Shown: positions 8,935-17,020 of the stretch, piece by piece
Layout: each line of letters opens with the position of its first letter
Position numbering within the stretch: the first letter of the stretch is position 1
Source of the DNA: AWTP1-13 sp963840075
GTDB lineage: Bacteria > Pseudomonadota > Alphaproteobacteria > Rhizobiales > Hyphomicrobiaceae
Assembly: GCA_963840075.1 (NCBI GenBank)
Contig: CAWIXS010000028.1
Location: 1-64,000, forward strand
Length of the DNA: 64,000 nucleotides
Direction: 5' to 3'
Notes under the pieces: generated by a model
What the model was told of the DNA's origin: nothing
The model's input: only the letters and a program-made list of their open reading frames with translations
Databases searched by the model: none
Position numbers and translations under genes: made by a program

Positions 8935-10474
8935 ATGAACCGGCCGGGCCCCGCAGCCCTGGCGCAACGCCCGCCTTCGGGTGCACCGGTGCCCAACCCC
9001 AGCAACAGGATCGGCGTTCTCGCAGGCGGTGGGCGGCTGCCCCTGATGATCGCCGAGAGCGTCATTGCGCGCGGCGGCGCCGTGCACATCGTCGGCATCG
9101 AGGGCGAGGCCGATGCGGCGATCGCGCAGCTTTCCCCATACCTGGGTGAACTGGGGCCAGATCGGCCGCATGGTGGCGACCCTGCGCGCCGAGGGCGGCG
9201 CCACCATGGTGATCGCCGGCAGCGTGCGCCGGCCGGACCTCTGGAAGCTGCGGCCGGACTGGGGCTTCTTCGCGAGCCTGGCCCAGATTCTCGCCATGAT
9301 GAAGGGCGGCGACGATTCGGTGCTCTCGCGCGTGGTGCGCTTTTTCGAGGCCAAGGGGCTCAAGGTGCTGGGCGCGCACGAGGTGGCGCCCGACCTGCTG
9401 GCGGAAAGCGGCCGGCTCGGCGCCGTGGCGCTCGACAGCCAGAGCCGTGGCGACGCGGAGCTCGGCTTTGCTGTGCGGGCCGTGCTCGGTCCGCTCGACG
9501 CCGGCCAGGCGGTCGTGGTCGCTGGCGGCAAGGTGCTGGCGATCGAAGGCGCGGAAGGCACCGATGCCATGCTGAAGCGGGTTGCGGAGCTGCGTCGCGA
9601 TCGAGCGGACGAAGCAAGGAGCGGCGTGCTCGCAAAGGGCCCCAAGCCCGGCCAGGAGCTGCGCGTCGACATGCCGGCCGTCGGCCCGCGCACGGTCGAG
9701 CTGGCGGCCGAGGCAAGCTTGGCCGGCGTGGCCGTAGAGGCCGGTGCCGTGCTGCTGCTCGACCGCGCCGAGGCCCTCGAGGCCGCAGACGCCCGCGGCA
9801 TCGCCATCGAAGGCTTGCCGAGAGCGCCCCAGCCGCGACCGGATTCCCCTCCCCTTGCGCCGACGCGTTCCCCTCCCCTCTGGCCCCGCAGGGGCCAAAG
9901 CGAGCGAAGCTCGCTTGTGCGCCTTCGGCGCAGGTGCGGGGAGGGGTCAGGGGTGGGGGGAACCCCGACATCTGATGTTTGCGATTCCCCCCCACCCTGT
10001 CCCTCCCCCGCAAGGGGGAAGGGGACGCTGCGGCCGACGCCTCGCTCCCTTCATCCGCTGCGGGTCGTCGGGCGTCTGCGCCCCAACGTCCGCGCGGGCG
10101 CGGATATCGAGAAGGGGCTCGCCGCAGCCGCATGCCTGGCGCCGTTCGGTGCCGGCCAGGCCGTGGTGGTGGCGCGGGCCTATCTCCTGGCGATCGCGGC
10201 GGCGGACTCCACGTCGGCCGTGCTCGAGCGCACTCGCGCGCTGAGACAATGGGGCGTCGGCGCCAAGCGGCGCGTTGGCGTGCTGGCATGCCGCGCGGAT
10301 GCATCGCGGTGGGACTCGGCGCAGGTGGCATCCTTGCTGGACCGTGCCGCAGCGGCCGGGCTCGCGGGCATTGCCGTCACGGGGGCGCCCGACGCGCTCG
10401 CCGCCTTCGAAGGCGCGGGCGGGCTCGCCGACCAGCATGGTCTCTTTCTGCTGACGCGGGGGGAGGGCCCATGA
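8935..10474 (+). CDS. lpxI: UDP-2,3-diacylglucosamine pyrophosphatase LpxI with duplicated C-terminal domain (frameshifted)
   Basis: LpxI hydrolyses UDP-2,3-diacylglucosamine to lipid X. The N-terminal domain begins RIGVLAGGGRLPLMIAES. An extra C at 9130 shifts the frame before TWVNWGQIGRM. The first C-terminal domain is normal, with DAELGFAVRAVL, GQAVVVAGGKVLAIEGAEGT and GVLAKGPKPGQELRVDMPAVG, and ends near 9835, where LpxI usually stops (about 300 residues). The frame instead stays open through a repeat-derived, Pro/Arg-rich linker (about 9845-10040) into a second LpxI-like domain: ADIEKGLAAAACLAPFGAGQ, then AGLAGIAVTGAPDAL. That copy lacks the KGPKPGQ motif. It ends at 10474, overlapping lpxB by 4 nt. 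Gene identity is sure; whether the long form is translated is open. Confidence 0.85.
9845..10030. repeat. CCCCTCCCC/GGGGAGGGG repeat cluster read in frame inside lpxI
   Basis: Palindromic CCCTCTCC-type sequence: CCCCTCCCCTCTGGCCCCG, a GGGGCCAAAGCGAGC hairpin, GGGGAGGGGTCAGGGG, then TCCCTCCCCCGCAAGGGGGA. It matches the intergenic repeat family at 13309-13460 and 16905-16941. Here it contains no stop in the lpxI frame and codes for a Pro/Arg/Gly-rich linker. Confidence 0.7.
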
Positions 10475-11721
10475 CGGACGCGGCACAGACCACCGTGCGC
10501 GAGCGGACCGTCTCCGCGGAGGGCCAGGATCTGCGCCTCTTCCTGGTGGCGGGCGAGCACTCCGGCGACGCGCTGGGGGCCAAGCTGATGGCCGCCCTCA
10601 ATGAGCGCCGCCGCGGGCGCATCCGCTGGCTCGGCGTGGGCGGCGAGGCGATGGCGGCGCAGGGGCTCGTGTCGCAGTTCCCGCTCGCGGACGTGGCCGT
10701 GATGGGGCCACGGGCGATCCTGGCGCGCCTGCCGCTGATCCTGCGGCGCATCGCCTCCACGGCGAGCGCCGCGGTCGCCGCCGAGCCCTCAGCCGTCGTC
10801 ATCATCGACAGCCCCGAGTTCACCCACCCCATCGCCAGGCGCATCCGCCGCCGGCGGCCGGCGATCCCCATCATCGACTATGTCTCCCCCAGCGTGTGGG
10901 CGTGGCGGCCGGGGCGCGCGCGCAAGATGCGCCGCTATGTCGACCACGTGCTGGCGCTGTGGCCGTTCGAGCCCGAGGTGCACGAGCGCCTGGGCGGGCC
11001 GGCGTGCAGCTTCGTCGGCCATCCGCTGATCGAGCGCCATCCGTGGATCGTCGCCCTCGACCCTCAGCCGCTCGCGGCACGGCTCGGCCTTGCCCCGGAC
11101 ACGCCGCTCATCGTCGTGCTGCCCGGCAGTCGCACCTCCGAGGTGTCGCGCCTGATGCGGCCGTTCGGAGAGACCCTGGGCGAGCTTGAGCGCCGGGGCC
11201 ATCGCTTCGAGACGATCATTCCGGTGGTGCCCTGGGTGCGCGCCATCGTCGAGCGCGAGCTGCCGCGGTGGCCCGTGCGCCCGCATCTCATCGAGGGCGA
11301 GGAGGACAAGCTGCGCGCCTTCAAGCTCGCCACGGTGGCGCTCGCCGCCTCCGGCACCGTCACGCTGGAGCTGGCGCTGGTCGGCACGCCGACGGTGGTG
11401 GCCTACAAGGTGGACAGGCTGGTGGGCTCCATCGTCAAGCGCCTGATCAGGGCCCCGTCGGTGGTGCTGCCCAACCTGGTCCTGGGCGAGGCGGTGTTTC
11501 CCGAATTCATCCAGGAGGCGTGCACGCCGGCAAACCTCGCCGAGGCCCTGGCGCCTCTCGTCGCCGACGGCCCCGAGCGTGCCAGGCAGGTGGCGGCGCT
11601 CGCCAGGATGCCCGCCGCGCTGCAGGTGGCGGGCTCCAGCCCCAGCGAAGCGGCTGCCGGCATCGTGCTCCACTACGCCGAGCACGGCCGCACCGCACCC
11701 GGGGTCGGTCGTATTGGCTAG
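10471..11721 (+). CDS. lpxB: lipid-A-disaccharide synthase LpxB
   Basis: LpxB is a GT19 glycosyltransferase that joins UDP-2,3-diacylglucosamine to lipid X, forming the beta-1,6 disaccharide at the inner membrane. The product has 416 residues. FLVAGEHSGDALGAKLM is the diagnostic N-terminus. IDYVSPSVWAWRPGRARKM, FVGHPLIE and VLPGSRTSEV follow, and the C-terminal part has ASGTVTLELALVGTP. The ATG at 10471 has a strong GGGGGAGGG upstream and overlaps the lpxI stop by 4 nt, indicating translational coupling. It is the last gene of the lipid A block; a palindromic repeat follows. Confidence 0.96.
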   Translation: MTDAAQTTVRERTVSAEGQDLRLFLVAGEHSGDALGAKLMAALNERRRGRIRWLGVGGEAMAAQGLVSQFPLADVAVMGPRAILARLPLILRRIASTASAAVAAEPSAVVIIDSPEFTHPIARRIRRRRPAIPIIDYVSPSVWAWRPGRARKMRRYVDHVLALWPFEPEVHERLGGPACSFVGHPLIERHPWIVALDPQPLAARLGLAPDTPLIVVLPGSRTSEVSRLMRPFGETLGELERRGHRFETIIPVVPWVRAIVERELPRWPVRPHLIEGEEDKLRAFKLATVALAASGTVTLELALVGTPTVVAYKVDRLVGSIVKRLIRAPSVVLPNLVLGEAVFPEFIQEACTPANLAEALAPLVADGPERARQVAALARMPAALQVAGSSPSEAAAGIVLHYAEHGRTAPGVGRIG

Positions 11722-11748
11722 CGTGATGTCGCCGCCGCTTGGTTCCAT

Positions 11749-11862
11749 GTCATCCCGGCACTTGCCTGCCCCGCGAACCGGCCGGGGTTGCCGGGATCCA
11801 GCGCAAAGGAAGCGCCCGCGCAAATGTTTGGCTGGATGCCGGGAACAAGTCCCGGCATGACA
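11749..11862. repeat. 114-bp palindromic repeat, GTCATCCCGG family
   Basis: The ends are GTCATCCCGGCACTTG and CAAGTCCCGGCATGAC. Read in reverse complement it aligns with the element at 15850-15939 (shared TTGTTCCCGGC, CCAGCCAA and GGATCCCGGCAA). It lies between the convergent lpxB and the MobA-like gene. Confidence 0.75.
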
Positions 11863-11891
11863 GAGGAGCCCGCTTTGCCAGGGTCAAAACA

Positions 11892-12506
11892 CTAACGATC
11901 CGTGCTCTGCCCGTCCCGCAGCCGCTGCAGCTCCTCGGGCGTGTCGACGTCGGCGAGGATGGCGGTGGTTCCCATCTCAACCTCGCGCACGGCGTCGCGA
12001 TGCGCCGCGATCACGCGCTTGGCGCCCGCATCGCCCTCGAGCCCCATCAGCTCCGGGAAACGGCCGCGCGGCCAGAGCACGGGGTTGCCCTGTCTGCCCT
12101 GGTGCACCGGCACGACGATGGCGCCGGGCGCGAACGCCGCGATCAGCCGGTCGAGGTGGGACGCCTCGATGCGCGGCATGTCGCCGAGCAGCACGAGCGC
12201 GCCGTCGCAGCCCGCCGGAACCGCGGCAATGCCGGCCTTGAGCGAGGTGCTGAGCCCCTGTGCGAAGTCCGCATTGAGGGCGATGCTGGCATCCAGCCCG
12301 GCGAGCGCGGCGGATATGCCGGCCGCCTCGTGGCCGATCACCACGATCAGCGGACCCGCCCGGCTGGCGAGCACCGCCTCCGCCGCCCAGCGCAGCATCG
12401 GCTTGCCGCCCACGTCGGCCAGCAGCTTGTTGTCCGCGCCCATGCGGGTCGAGCGCCCCGCGGCCAGCACGATCGCAGCGATCCGCGGCTCGCCGACCCG
12501 GCTCAC
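11892..12506 (-). CDS. MobA/MocA-like nucleotidyltransferase
   Basis: A 204-residue NTP transferase of the MobA-like family. Members include MocA (molybdopterin cytidylyltransferase) and related nucleotidyltransferases. The nucleotide loop IVLAAGRSTRMGADNK lies near residues 10-25, the metal-binding Asp is in LLGDMPRI, and GNPVLWPRGRFPELMGLEGD is typical of the MocA branch. The start is a GTG at 12506 that overlaps the livF stop (GTGA), so it is translationally coupled as the last gene of the liv operon. A cytidylyltransferase for molybdoenzymes would suit the xanthine-dehydrogenase-type gene at 60.5 kb, but that is inference. Confidence 0.85.
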   Translation of the reverse strand: MSRVGEPRIAAIVLAAGRSTRMGADNKLLADVGGKPMLRWAAEAVLASRAGPLIVVIGHEAAGISAALAGLDASIALNADFAQGLSTSLKAGIAAVPAGCDGALVLLGDMPRIEASHLDRLIAAFAPGAIVVPVHQGRQGNPVLWPRGRFPELMGLEGDAGAKRVIAAHRDAVREVEMGTTAILADVDTPEELQRLRDGQSTDR

Positions 12507-13297
12507 GACAGCCACCGCTTGCGGCGCTTGTAGTGCTTCACGTCGCGGTAGGACTTGCGCGAGCCCACCTCGTTGAGCCCGAGATAGAACTCGCGGATGT
12601 CGGAGTTCTCGCGCAGGGAGGCCACGTCGCCCTCGAGCACGATGCGGCCGGTCTCCATGACATAGCCGTGGTCGGCGACCTCGAGCGCCATGGTGGCGTT
12701 CTGCTCCACCAGCAGGACCGAGAGGCCCTCGCGCTCGACCAGCCGGCGCACGATGCCGAAGATCTCCTCGACCAGCATCGGGGCGAGGCCCAGCGACGGC
12801 TCGTCGAGCAGCACGATCTTCGGGTTCGACATCAGCGCGCGGCCGATCACCAGCATCTGCTGCTCGCCGCCCGAGAGATAGCCCGCGAGCTGGTGGCGGC
12901 GCTCCTTGAGCACCGGGAAGTAGGCATAGGCGCGCTCCATGCCGTCCCTGATCTTGCCGGCATGGCGCTGGATGTGCCCGCCGGCGATCAGGTTCTCCTC
13001 CGCGGTCAGGTGCTCGAACACGCGCCGGCCCTCGAACACCTGGCTGATGCCGAGCTTCGTTATGTCGAAGGCGCGCAGGCCGTCGATGCGCTGTCCGCCA
13101 AAGCTGATGGAGCCCTTGGTGACCTCGCCGCGCTCGGTGCGCAGCACGCCCGACACCGCCTTGAGCGTCGTGGTCTTGCCGGCCCCGTTGGCGCCGAGCA
13201 GCGCCGTGATCGAGCCGGGCCTCACCTCGAGCGAGACGCCCTTCAGCACCAGGATGACGCTGTCGTAGACGACCTCGATGTTGTTGATGGACAGCAT
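12503..13297 (-). CDS. livF: branched-chain amino acid-type ABC transporter ATP-binding protein LivF
   Basis: One of the two cytoplasmic ATPases of a HAAT/Liv-type importer, 264 residues. Walker A is GANGAGKTT, the ABC signature is YLSGGEQQM, Walker B is KIVLLDEPSLGLAP, and the His-switch region is replaced by LLVEQNATMAL, as is usual in LivF. Homology starts at MLSINNIEVVYDSV, so the ATG at 13297 was chosen rather than a GTG at 13381 inside the upstream repeat. It overlaps the MobA-like gene and is separated from livK by two CCCTCTCCCC repeats. Confidence 0.94.
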   Translation of the reverse strand: MLSINNIEVVYDSVILVLKGVSLEVRPGSITALLGANGAGKTTTLKAVSGVLRTERGEVTKGSISFGGQRIDGLRAFDITKLGISQVFEGRRVFEHLTAEENLIAGGHIQRHAGKIRDGMERAYAYFPVLKERRHQLAGYLSGGEQQMLVIGRALMSNPKIVLLDEPSLGLAPMLVEEIFGIVRRLVEREGLSVLLVEQNATMALEVADHGYVMETGRIVLEGDVASLRENSDIREFYLGLNEVGSRKSYRDVKHYKRRKRWLS

Positions 13298-13308
13298 CTG
13301 TTGCTCTC

Positions 13309-13460
13309 GGCCCTCTCCCCGCGCAAGGGCTCCCTCTCCCCGCTTGCGGGGAGAGGGCCGGGGTGAGGGGCAGTGGCACACTCCGACGCTGGAGTCTGTT
13401 GCTGCCCCTCACCCCGACCCTCTCCCCACGCCGAAGTGGCGTGGGGAGAGGGAAACTCCT
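13309..13460. repeat. two CCCTCTCCCC hairpin repeats between livK and livF
   Basis: Two back-to-back copies. One has CCCTCTCCCCGC-TT-GCGGGGAGAGGG arms followed by CCGGGGTGAGGGGC. The other has GCCCCTCACCCCGA, then CCCTCTCCCCACGCC and GGCGTGGGGAGAGGG. They could attenuate transcription between livK and livF. Confidence 0.75.
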
Positions 13461-13461
13461 C

Positions 13462-14704
13462 CTACTTCGCCGCGGCGAGGTGCTTCCTGATCACGTCGCG
13501 GTAGGCCTGGAACCACTCGGTGCTCTTGACGAGCTTGCCGCCCTTGACCGACCAGACCTGCACCCAGCCGCCGCCCTCGTGATCCTCGGGCGTGATCTCC
13601 ATCGGCGGCACCATGCCGCCGAGCGTGAAGCCCTTGATCTTCTCCATGCCGTTCTTCACGTCCACCGCGTTGGGCCTCGCGCCGCCCTTGCCCTTGATGG
13701 CATTGCGCGCGGCCTCGGCGTGCAGGGCGGCGACCATGACGCCGCGGTTGTAGAACACGCTGATCTCCTGCTGCGAGGGCGGGCGCCTTGCCCTGCGCCT
13801 TGTACATCGCGTTGATGTCCCTGATCACCTGGAAGTCGCTGCCGACGCCGGCGAACTGCAGGGTGTGGTAGCCCTCGGCGAGGCCGAAGCCGCCGGCCGC
13901 CTTGATGTCGGCCTCGGAGGCACCCCACACCAGCGCGACCACCTTGCTCAACGGATAGCCCTTGCCCTTCAGCTCCTTGATGGAGACCGACGGCGAGCGT
14001 CCGAACAGGTGGGTGATGACGAAGTCGGGCTTGAAGCGGCCGGTGATGTCGATCACCTGGGCGCCCATCTCGACGCCGGGCGGCGGCACGGCGAAGGTGC
14101 GCATCTCGAACCCTTCCAGCTTGGCGAGGTCCTCGAGGATCTCGAACGGCTCCTTGCCGGCCGGGTTGTCGTAGTAGAGATAGCCGATCTTCTTGCCCTT
14201 GAGGCTGCCGCCCAGCCGCTTCTTGGCGAAGTCCACCGCCGCGGCCGCCTGCGACCAGTAGCTCGCCGCGAGCGGGAAGAGATACGGGAAGCGCTTGCCG
14301 TCGGCCGCTGCGGCGGTGCCGAAGCCGGGCGAGGTGCCGAGGATCTTGTCCTCCTCCAGCTTCTTGGTGAGCGCAGCGGTCTGCGGCGTGCCGTAGAGGC
14401 TCTCCAGCACGGCGCCTTCCTTCTTGAAGCGCTCGTGCGCCTCCATGGCCGGCGGCACCTTGTACTCGTGGTCGATCTCGAGGATGCGGATCTTGTAGCC
14501 CTCGACCCCGCCCTTGCTGTTCAGGAGCGACATGTAGTCGTGGTAGCCGGGGCAGAGGAAGATGCCCACGGTCTGCGTGGCGCCGGTGCGGTCGCACTGC
14601 AGGCCGAACACAAGCTCCTTCTCCTGGGCGAACGCGCCGCTGCCGGCGATCGCCATGGCGCCCGCTGCGGCGACGGCCCGCAGCCAGCTCTTGCCTGACC
14701 TCAT
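13462..14704 (-). CDS. livK: ABC transporter substrate-binding protein, LivK family (frameshifted)
   Basis: Periplasmic binding component of the Liv-type importer. It has a signal peptide (AVAAAGAMAIAGSGAFAQ) and a Peripla_BP_6 fold: GATQTVGIFLCPGYHDYMS, GGVEGYKIRILEIDHEYK, GTPQTAALTKKLEEDKI and KKIGYLYYDNPAGKEPFEIL. Near 13777-13784 one extra base in the GGGCGGGC stretch shifts the frame after MYKAQGKAP. The next frame continues with VFYNRGVMVAALHAEAA, ending AYRDVIRKHLAAAK at 13462. Joined length is about 413 residues, normal for the family. The ligand is unknown; the neighbouring acyl-CoA ligase suggests a carboxylic acid rather than a free amino acid. Confidence 0.88.
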
Positions 14705-14738
14705 TGCTGCTTCCTCCCTTGTTGCTTTCTTCGCTTGC

Positions 14739-15806
14739 TCAATACGAGAACGGCCACACCCGGAAGTAGTTGCGGATGTTGCGCCAGAGCCGGTTGAGCC
14801 CCTCCGGCTCCACCACCAGAAAGAAGATGATGAGCGCCCCGAACAGGACGAGGCGGGTCGAGGCGATTACGCTCGACATTTCGCCCACCGAGAAGAACAG
14901 CCCCGCCAGCGGCTCCATGACGAGCCTCAGCACGATCGGCAGCATGGTCACGAACACCGCGCCCAGGATCGAGCCCAGCACGGAGCCCAGCCCGCCGATG
15001 ATGATCATGGCGAGGTAGTCGATCGACGTGCCGATCTGGAAGTTCTCGTAGTTGGCAATGCCGAAGTAGTAGGTGTAGAGCACGCCGCACACGCCGGCGT
15101 AGAAGGACGAGATGGCGAACGCCAGCAGCTTGTAGCGGTAGATGTCGATGCCGATGATCTCCGCAGCGATGTCCTGGTCGCGGATGGCGACGAAGGCGCG
15201 CCCGATGCGGCTGCGCACCAGGTTGAGCGTGGCCAGGATGGCGAGCGCGGCGAAGAACAGCAGGAAGAAGTAGAGGTGGCCCTGGGTCCTGATCTCGAAG
15301 CCCCACAAGGTCGGCCGCGGCACCTGGATCGAGGCTTGCGCCCCGCCCGAGATCGCCGGCGTGTGGTTGATCACCCACTCGATGATCAGCTGCCCGGCGA
15401 GCGTGGCGATGGCGAGGTAGAGGCCCTTGATCCTGAGGCTGGGGATGCCGACGATGGCGCCGATGAAGGCCGCCATCAGGCCGCCGGCCGGCAGCGTGAC
15501 CCAGAACGGCAGGCCGAGCTTCACGGCGAGGTTGGCAGCGGTGTAGGCGCCGACCGACATGAAGGCGGCATGGCCCACCGAGATCTGCCCGGTGTAGCCG
15601 GTGAGGATGTTGAGGCCCAGCGCGCCGACGATGGCGATGAGCGAGAGGTTGATGATCGAGAGATAGTAGTCGTGCAGCGACAGCGGCAGGATCACCGCGA
15701 ACAGCAGGAGGAAGAACGCCACCGTCCAGCGCGCGATGGGCAGCGGATAGAGCGCCATGTCGGCGGCATAGCTGGTCTTGTAGACGCCCGACTCGCGATG
15801 GAACAT
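14739..15806 (-). CDS. livM: branched-chain amino acid-type ABC transporter permease LivM
   Basis: Inner-membrane permease, 355 residues with roughly ten hydrophobic segments. LSLIAIVGALGLNILTGYTG, QISVGHAAFMSVGAYTAA and the cytoplasmic loop FVAIRDQDIAAEIIGIDI are hallmarks of LivM. The motif GGLGSVLGSILGA near the C-terminus follows the family pattern. It lies between livK (35-nt gap) and livH, with a 90-bp palindromic repeat in the livH-livM gap. Confidence 0.95.
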   Translation of the reverse strand: MFHRESGVYKTSYAADMALYPLPIARWTVAFFLLLFAVILPLSLHDYYLSIINLSLIAIVGALGLNILTGYTGQISVGHAAFMSVGAYTAANLAVKLGLPFWVTLPAGGLMAAFIGAIVGIPSLRIKGLYLAIATLAGQLIIEWVINHTPAISGGAQASIQVPRPTLWGFEIRTQGHLYFFLLFFAALAILATLNLVRSRIGRAFVAIRDQDIAAEIIGIDIYRYKLLAFAISSFYAGVCGVLYTYYFGIANYENFQIGTSIDYLAMIIIGGLGSVLGSILGAVFVTMLPIVLRLVMEPLAGLFFSVGEMSSVIASTRLVLFGALIIFFLVVEPEGLNRLWRNIRNYFRVWPFSY

Positions 15807-15849
15807 CGATGGCCCCTAGCGCCGCGACTCTGACAAAGCGAACCCCTTT

Positions 15850-15939
15850 GTCATGCCGGGACTTGTTCCCGGCACCCAGCCAACCGGTTGCTCCGGCGCT
15901 CCCTTCGGACTGGATCCCGGCAACAAGTGCCGGGATGAC
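15850..15939. repeat. 90-bp palindromic repeat, GTCATCCCGG family
   Basis: Runs from GTCATGCCGGGACTTG to CAAGTGCCGGGATGAC between livH and livM. It is homologous to 11749-11862 in opposite orientation. Confidence 0.75.
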
Positions 15940-15966
15940 ATGGAACGAAGCGTTGCTGCCATGGCA

Positions 15967-16865
15967 CTACACCCGCTCGATCCGGTGGGTGCCGAAGATG
16001 CCGTAGGGCTTGAACATCAGGGCGACGATCATCAGCACGTAGGGCGCGAAATCCTTGGTGCCGCCGCCGACGTAGGGGTCGAGGTAGCCGGCCGCGAGGC
16101 TCTCCACGACGCCGACGATGAGCCCGCCGATGACGGCGCCGACGACGGAAGTCGAGCCCGCCCAGGATCACCACGGGGAACACCTTGAGGCCGACGAGGG
16201 CGAGGTGCACGTCCACCCCCAGCATGCTGCCCCAGATCACGCCGCCGAGCGCCGAGACGACGCCGGCCATGGCCCAGGCCAGAGCGAAGTAGCGCTCGAC
16301 GTTGATCCCCATGGCCATGGCGACCTGCTGGTTGTCGGCGACGGCGCGCATGGCGATCCCCATGCGGCTCTTCATGAAGAACCAGGTGAAGAGGCCGAGG
16401 AAGAGGAGGGTGACGACGACACCCAGGATCTGGATCGGCGGCAGCGACACGGGGCCGATGCCGATGGGCATGTCGCCGATGTTGAGCGACAGCGCCCGCG
16501 TCTCGCCGCCGACCGTGATCGGCGGCAGGCCGCGCAGCATGGCGCCGAGGCCGATGGTGGCCATGATGACGGCGATGATCGGGCGGCCCAGCAGGGGCCG
16601 CAGCACGACGCGCTCGAGCCCGAAGCCGAACGCCACCATGACCGCGACGGCGGCCGCCGACCGCGGCCAGCACCGGCATGCCGTTGACCGCCAGCGACAC
16701 CGCGGCGACGAAGCCCGCGAGCATCACGAACTCGCCCTGGGCGAAGTTGATGGCCTCGGTGGCCTTGTAGACGAGCACGAAGCCCAGCGCGATGAGCGAG
16801 TACATCAGCCCGATCGACAGCCCGCTCACCATGAGCGCGAACGCGAACTGCAGCTCATCCCCCAT
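15967..16865 (-). CDS. livH: branched-chain amino acid-type ABC transporter permease LivH (two frameshifts)
   Basis: Partner permease of livM. The ATG complementary to 16863-16865 begins MGDELQFAFALMVSGLSIGL, followed by YKATEAINFAQGEFVML. An extra base near 16659 shifts the frame before VMVAFGFGLERVVLRPL. GIAMRAVADNQQVAMAMGI and VVILGGLD follow. A second extra base at 16149-16150 precedes SVVGAVIGGLIVG. The last part, FKPYGIFGTHRIERV, ends at TAG 15967. The span of 899 nt equals 299 codons plus two inserted bases, so both events look like +1 insertions in an otherwise intact gene. Confidence 0.88.
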
Positions 16866-16904
16866 CACACTCTCCTCGCGACGCGACCGTGCCGCAAGCG
16901 ATAC

Positions 16905-16941
16905 CCCCACCCCCGACCCCTCCCCGCAAGGGGGAGGGGAG
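16905..16941. repeat. CCCCTCCCC hairpin repeat
   Basis: CCCCCGACCCCTCCCCGC followed by AAGGGGGAGGGGAG, lying between the acyl-CoA ligase stop (17021) and livH start (16865). Same family as 13309-13460. Confidence 0.65.
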
Positions 16942-17020
16942 ACCGCGTGTGGCCCCCTTTTCCCCTACTTGCCACCGCCGGTCCTCGCTTCGCACTCGTT
17001 GGTTGGTCCCATCCGTCCCA

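Noticed and set aside
14562..15833. Long plus-strand frame opposite livK and livM
   Set aside because: It is antisense to clearly recognisable transport genes on the minus strand and shows no motifs.
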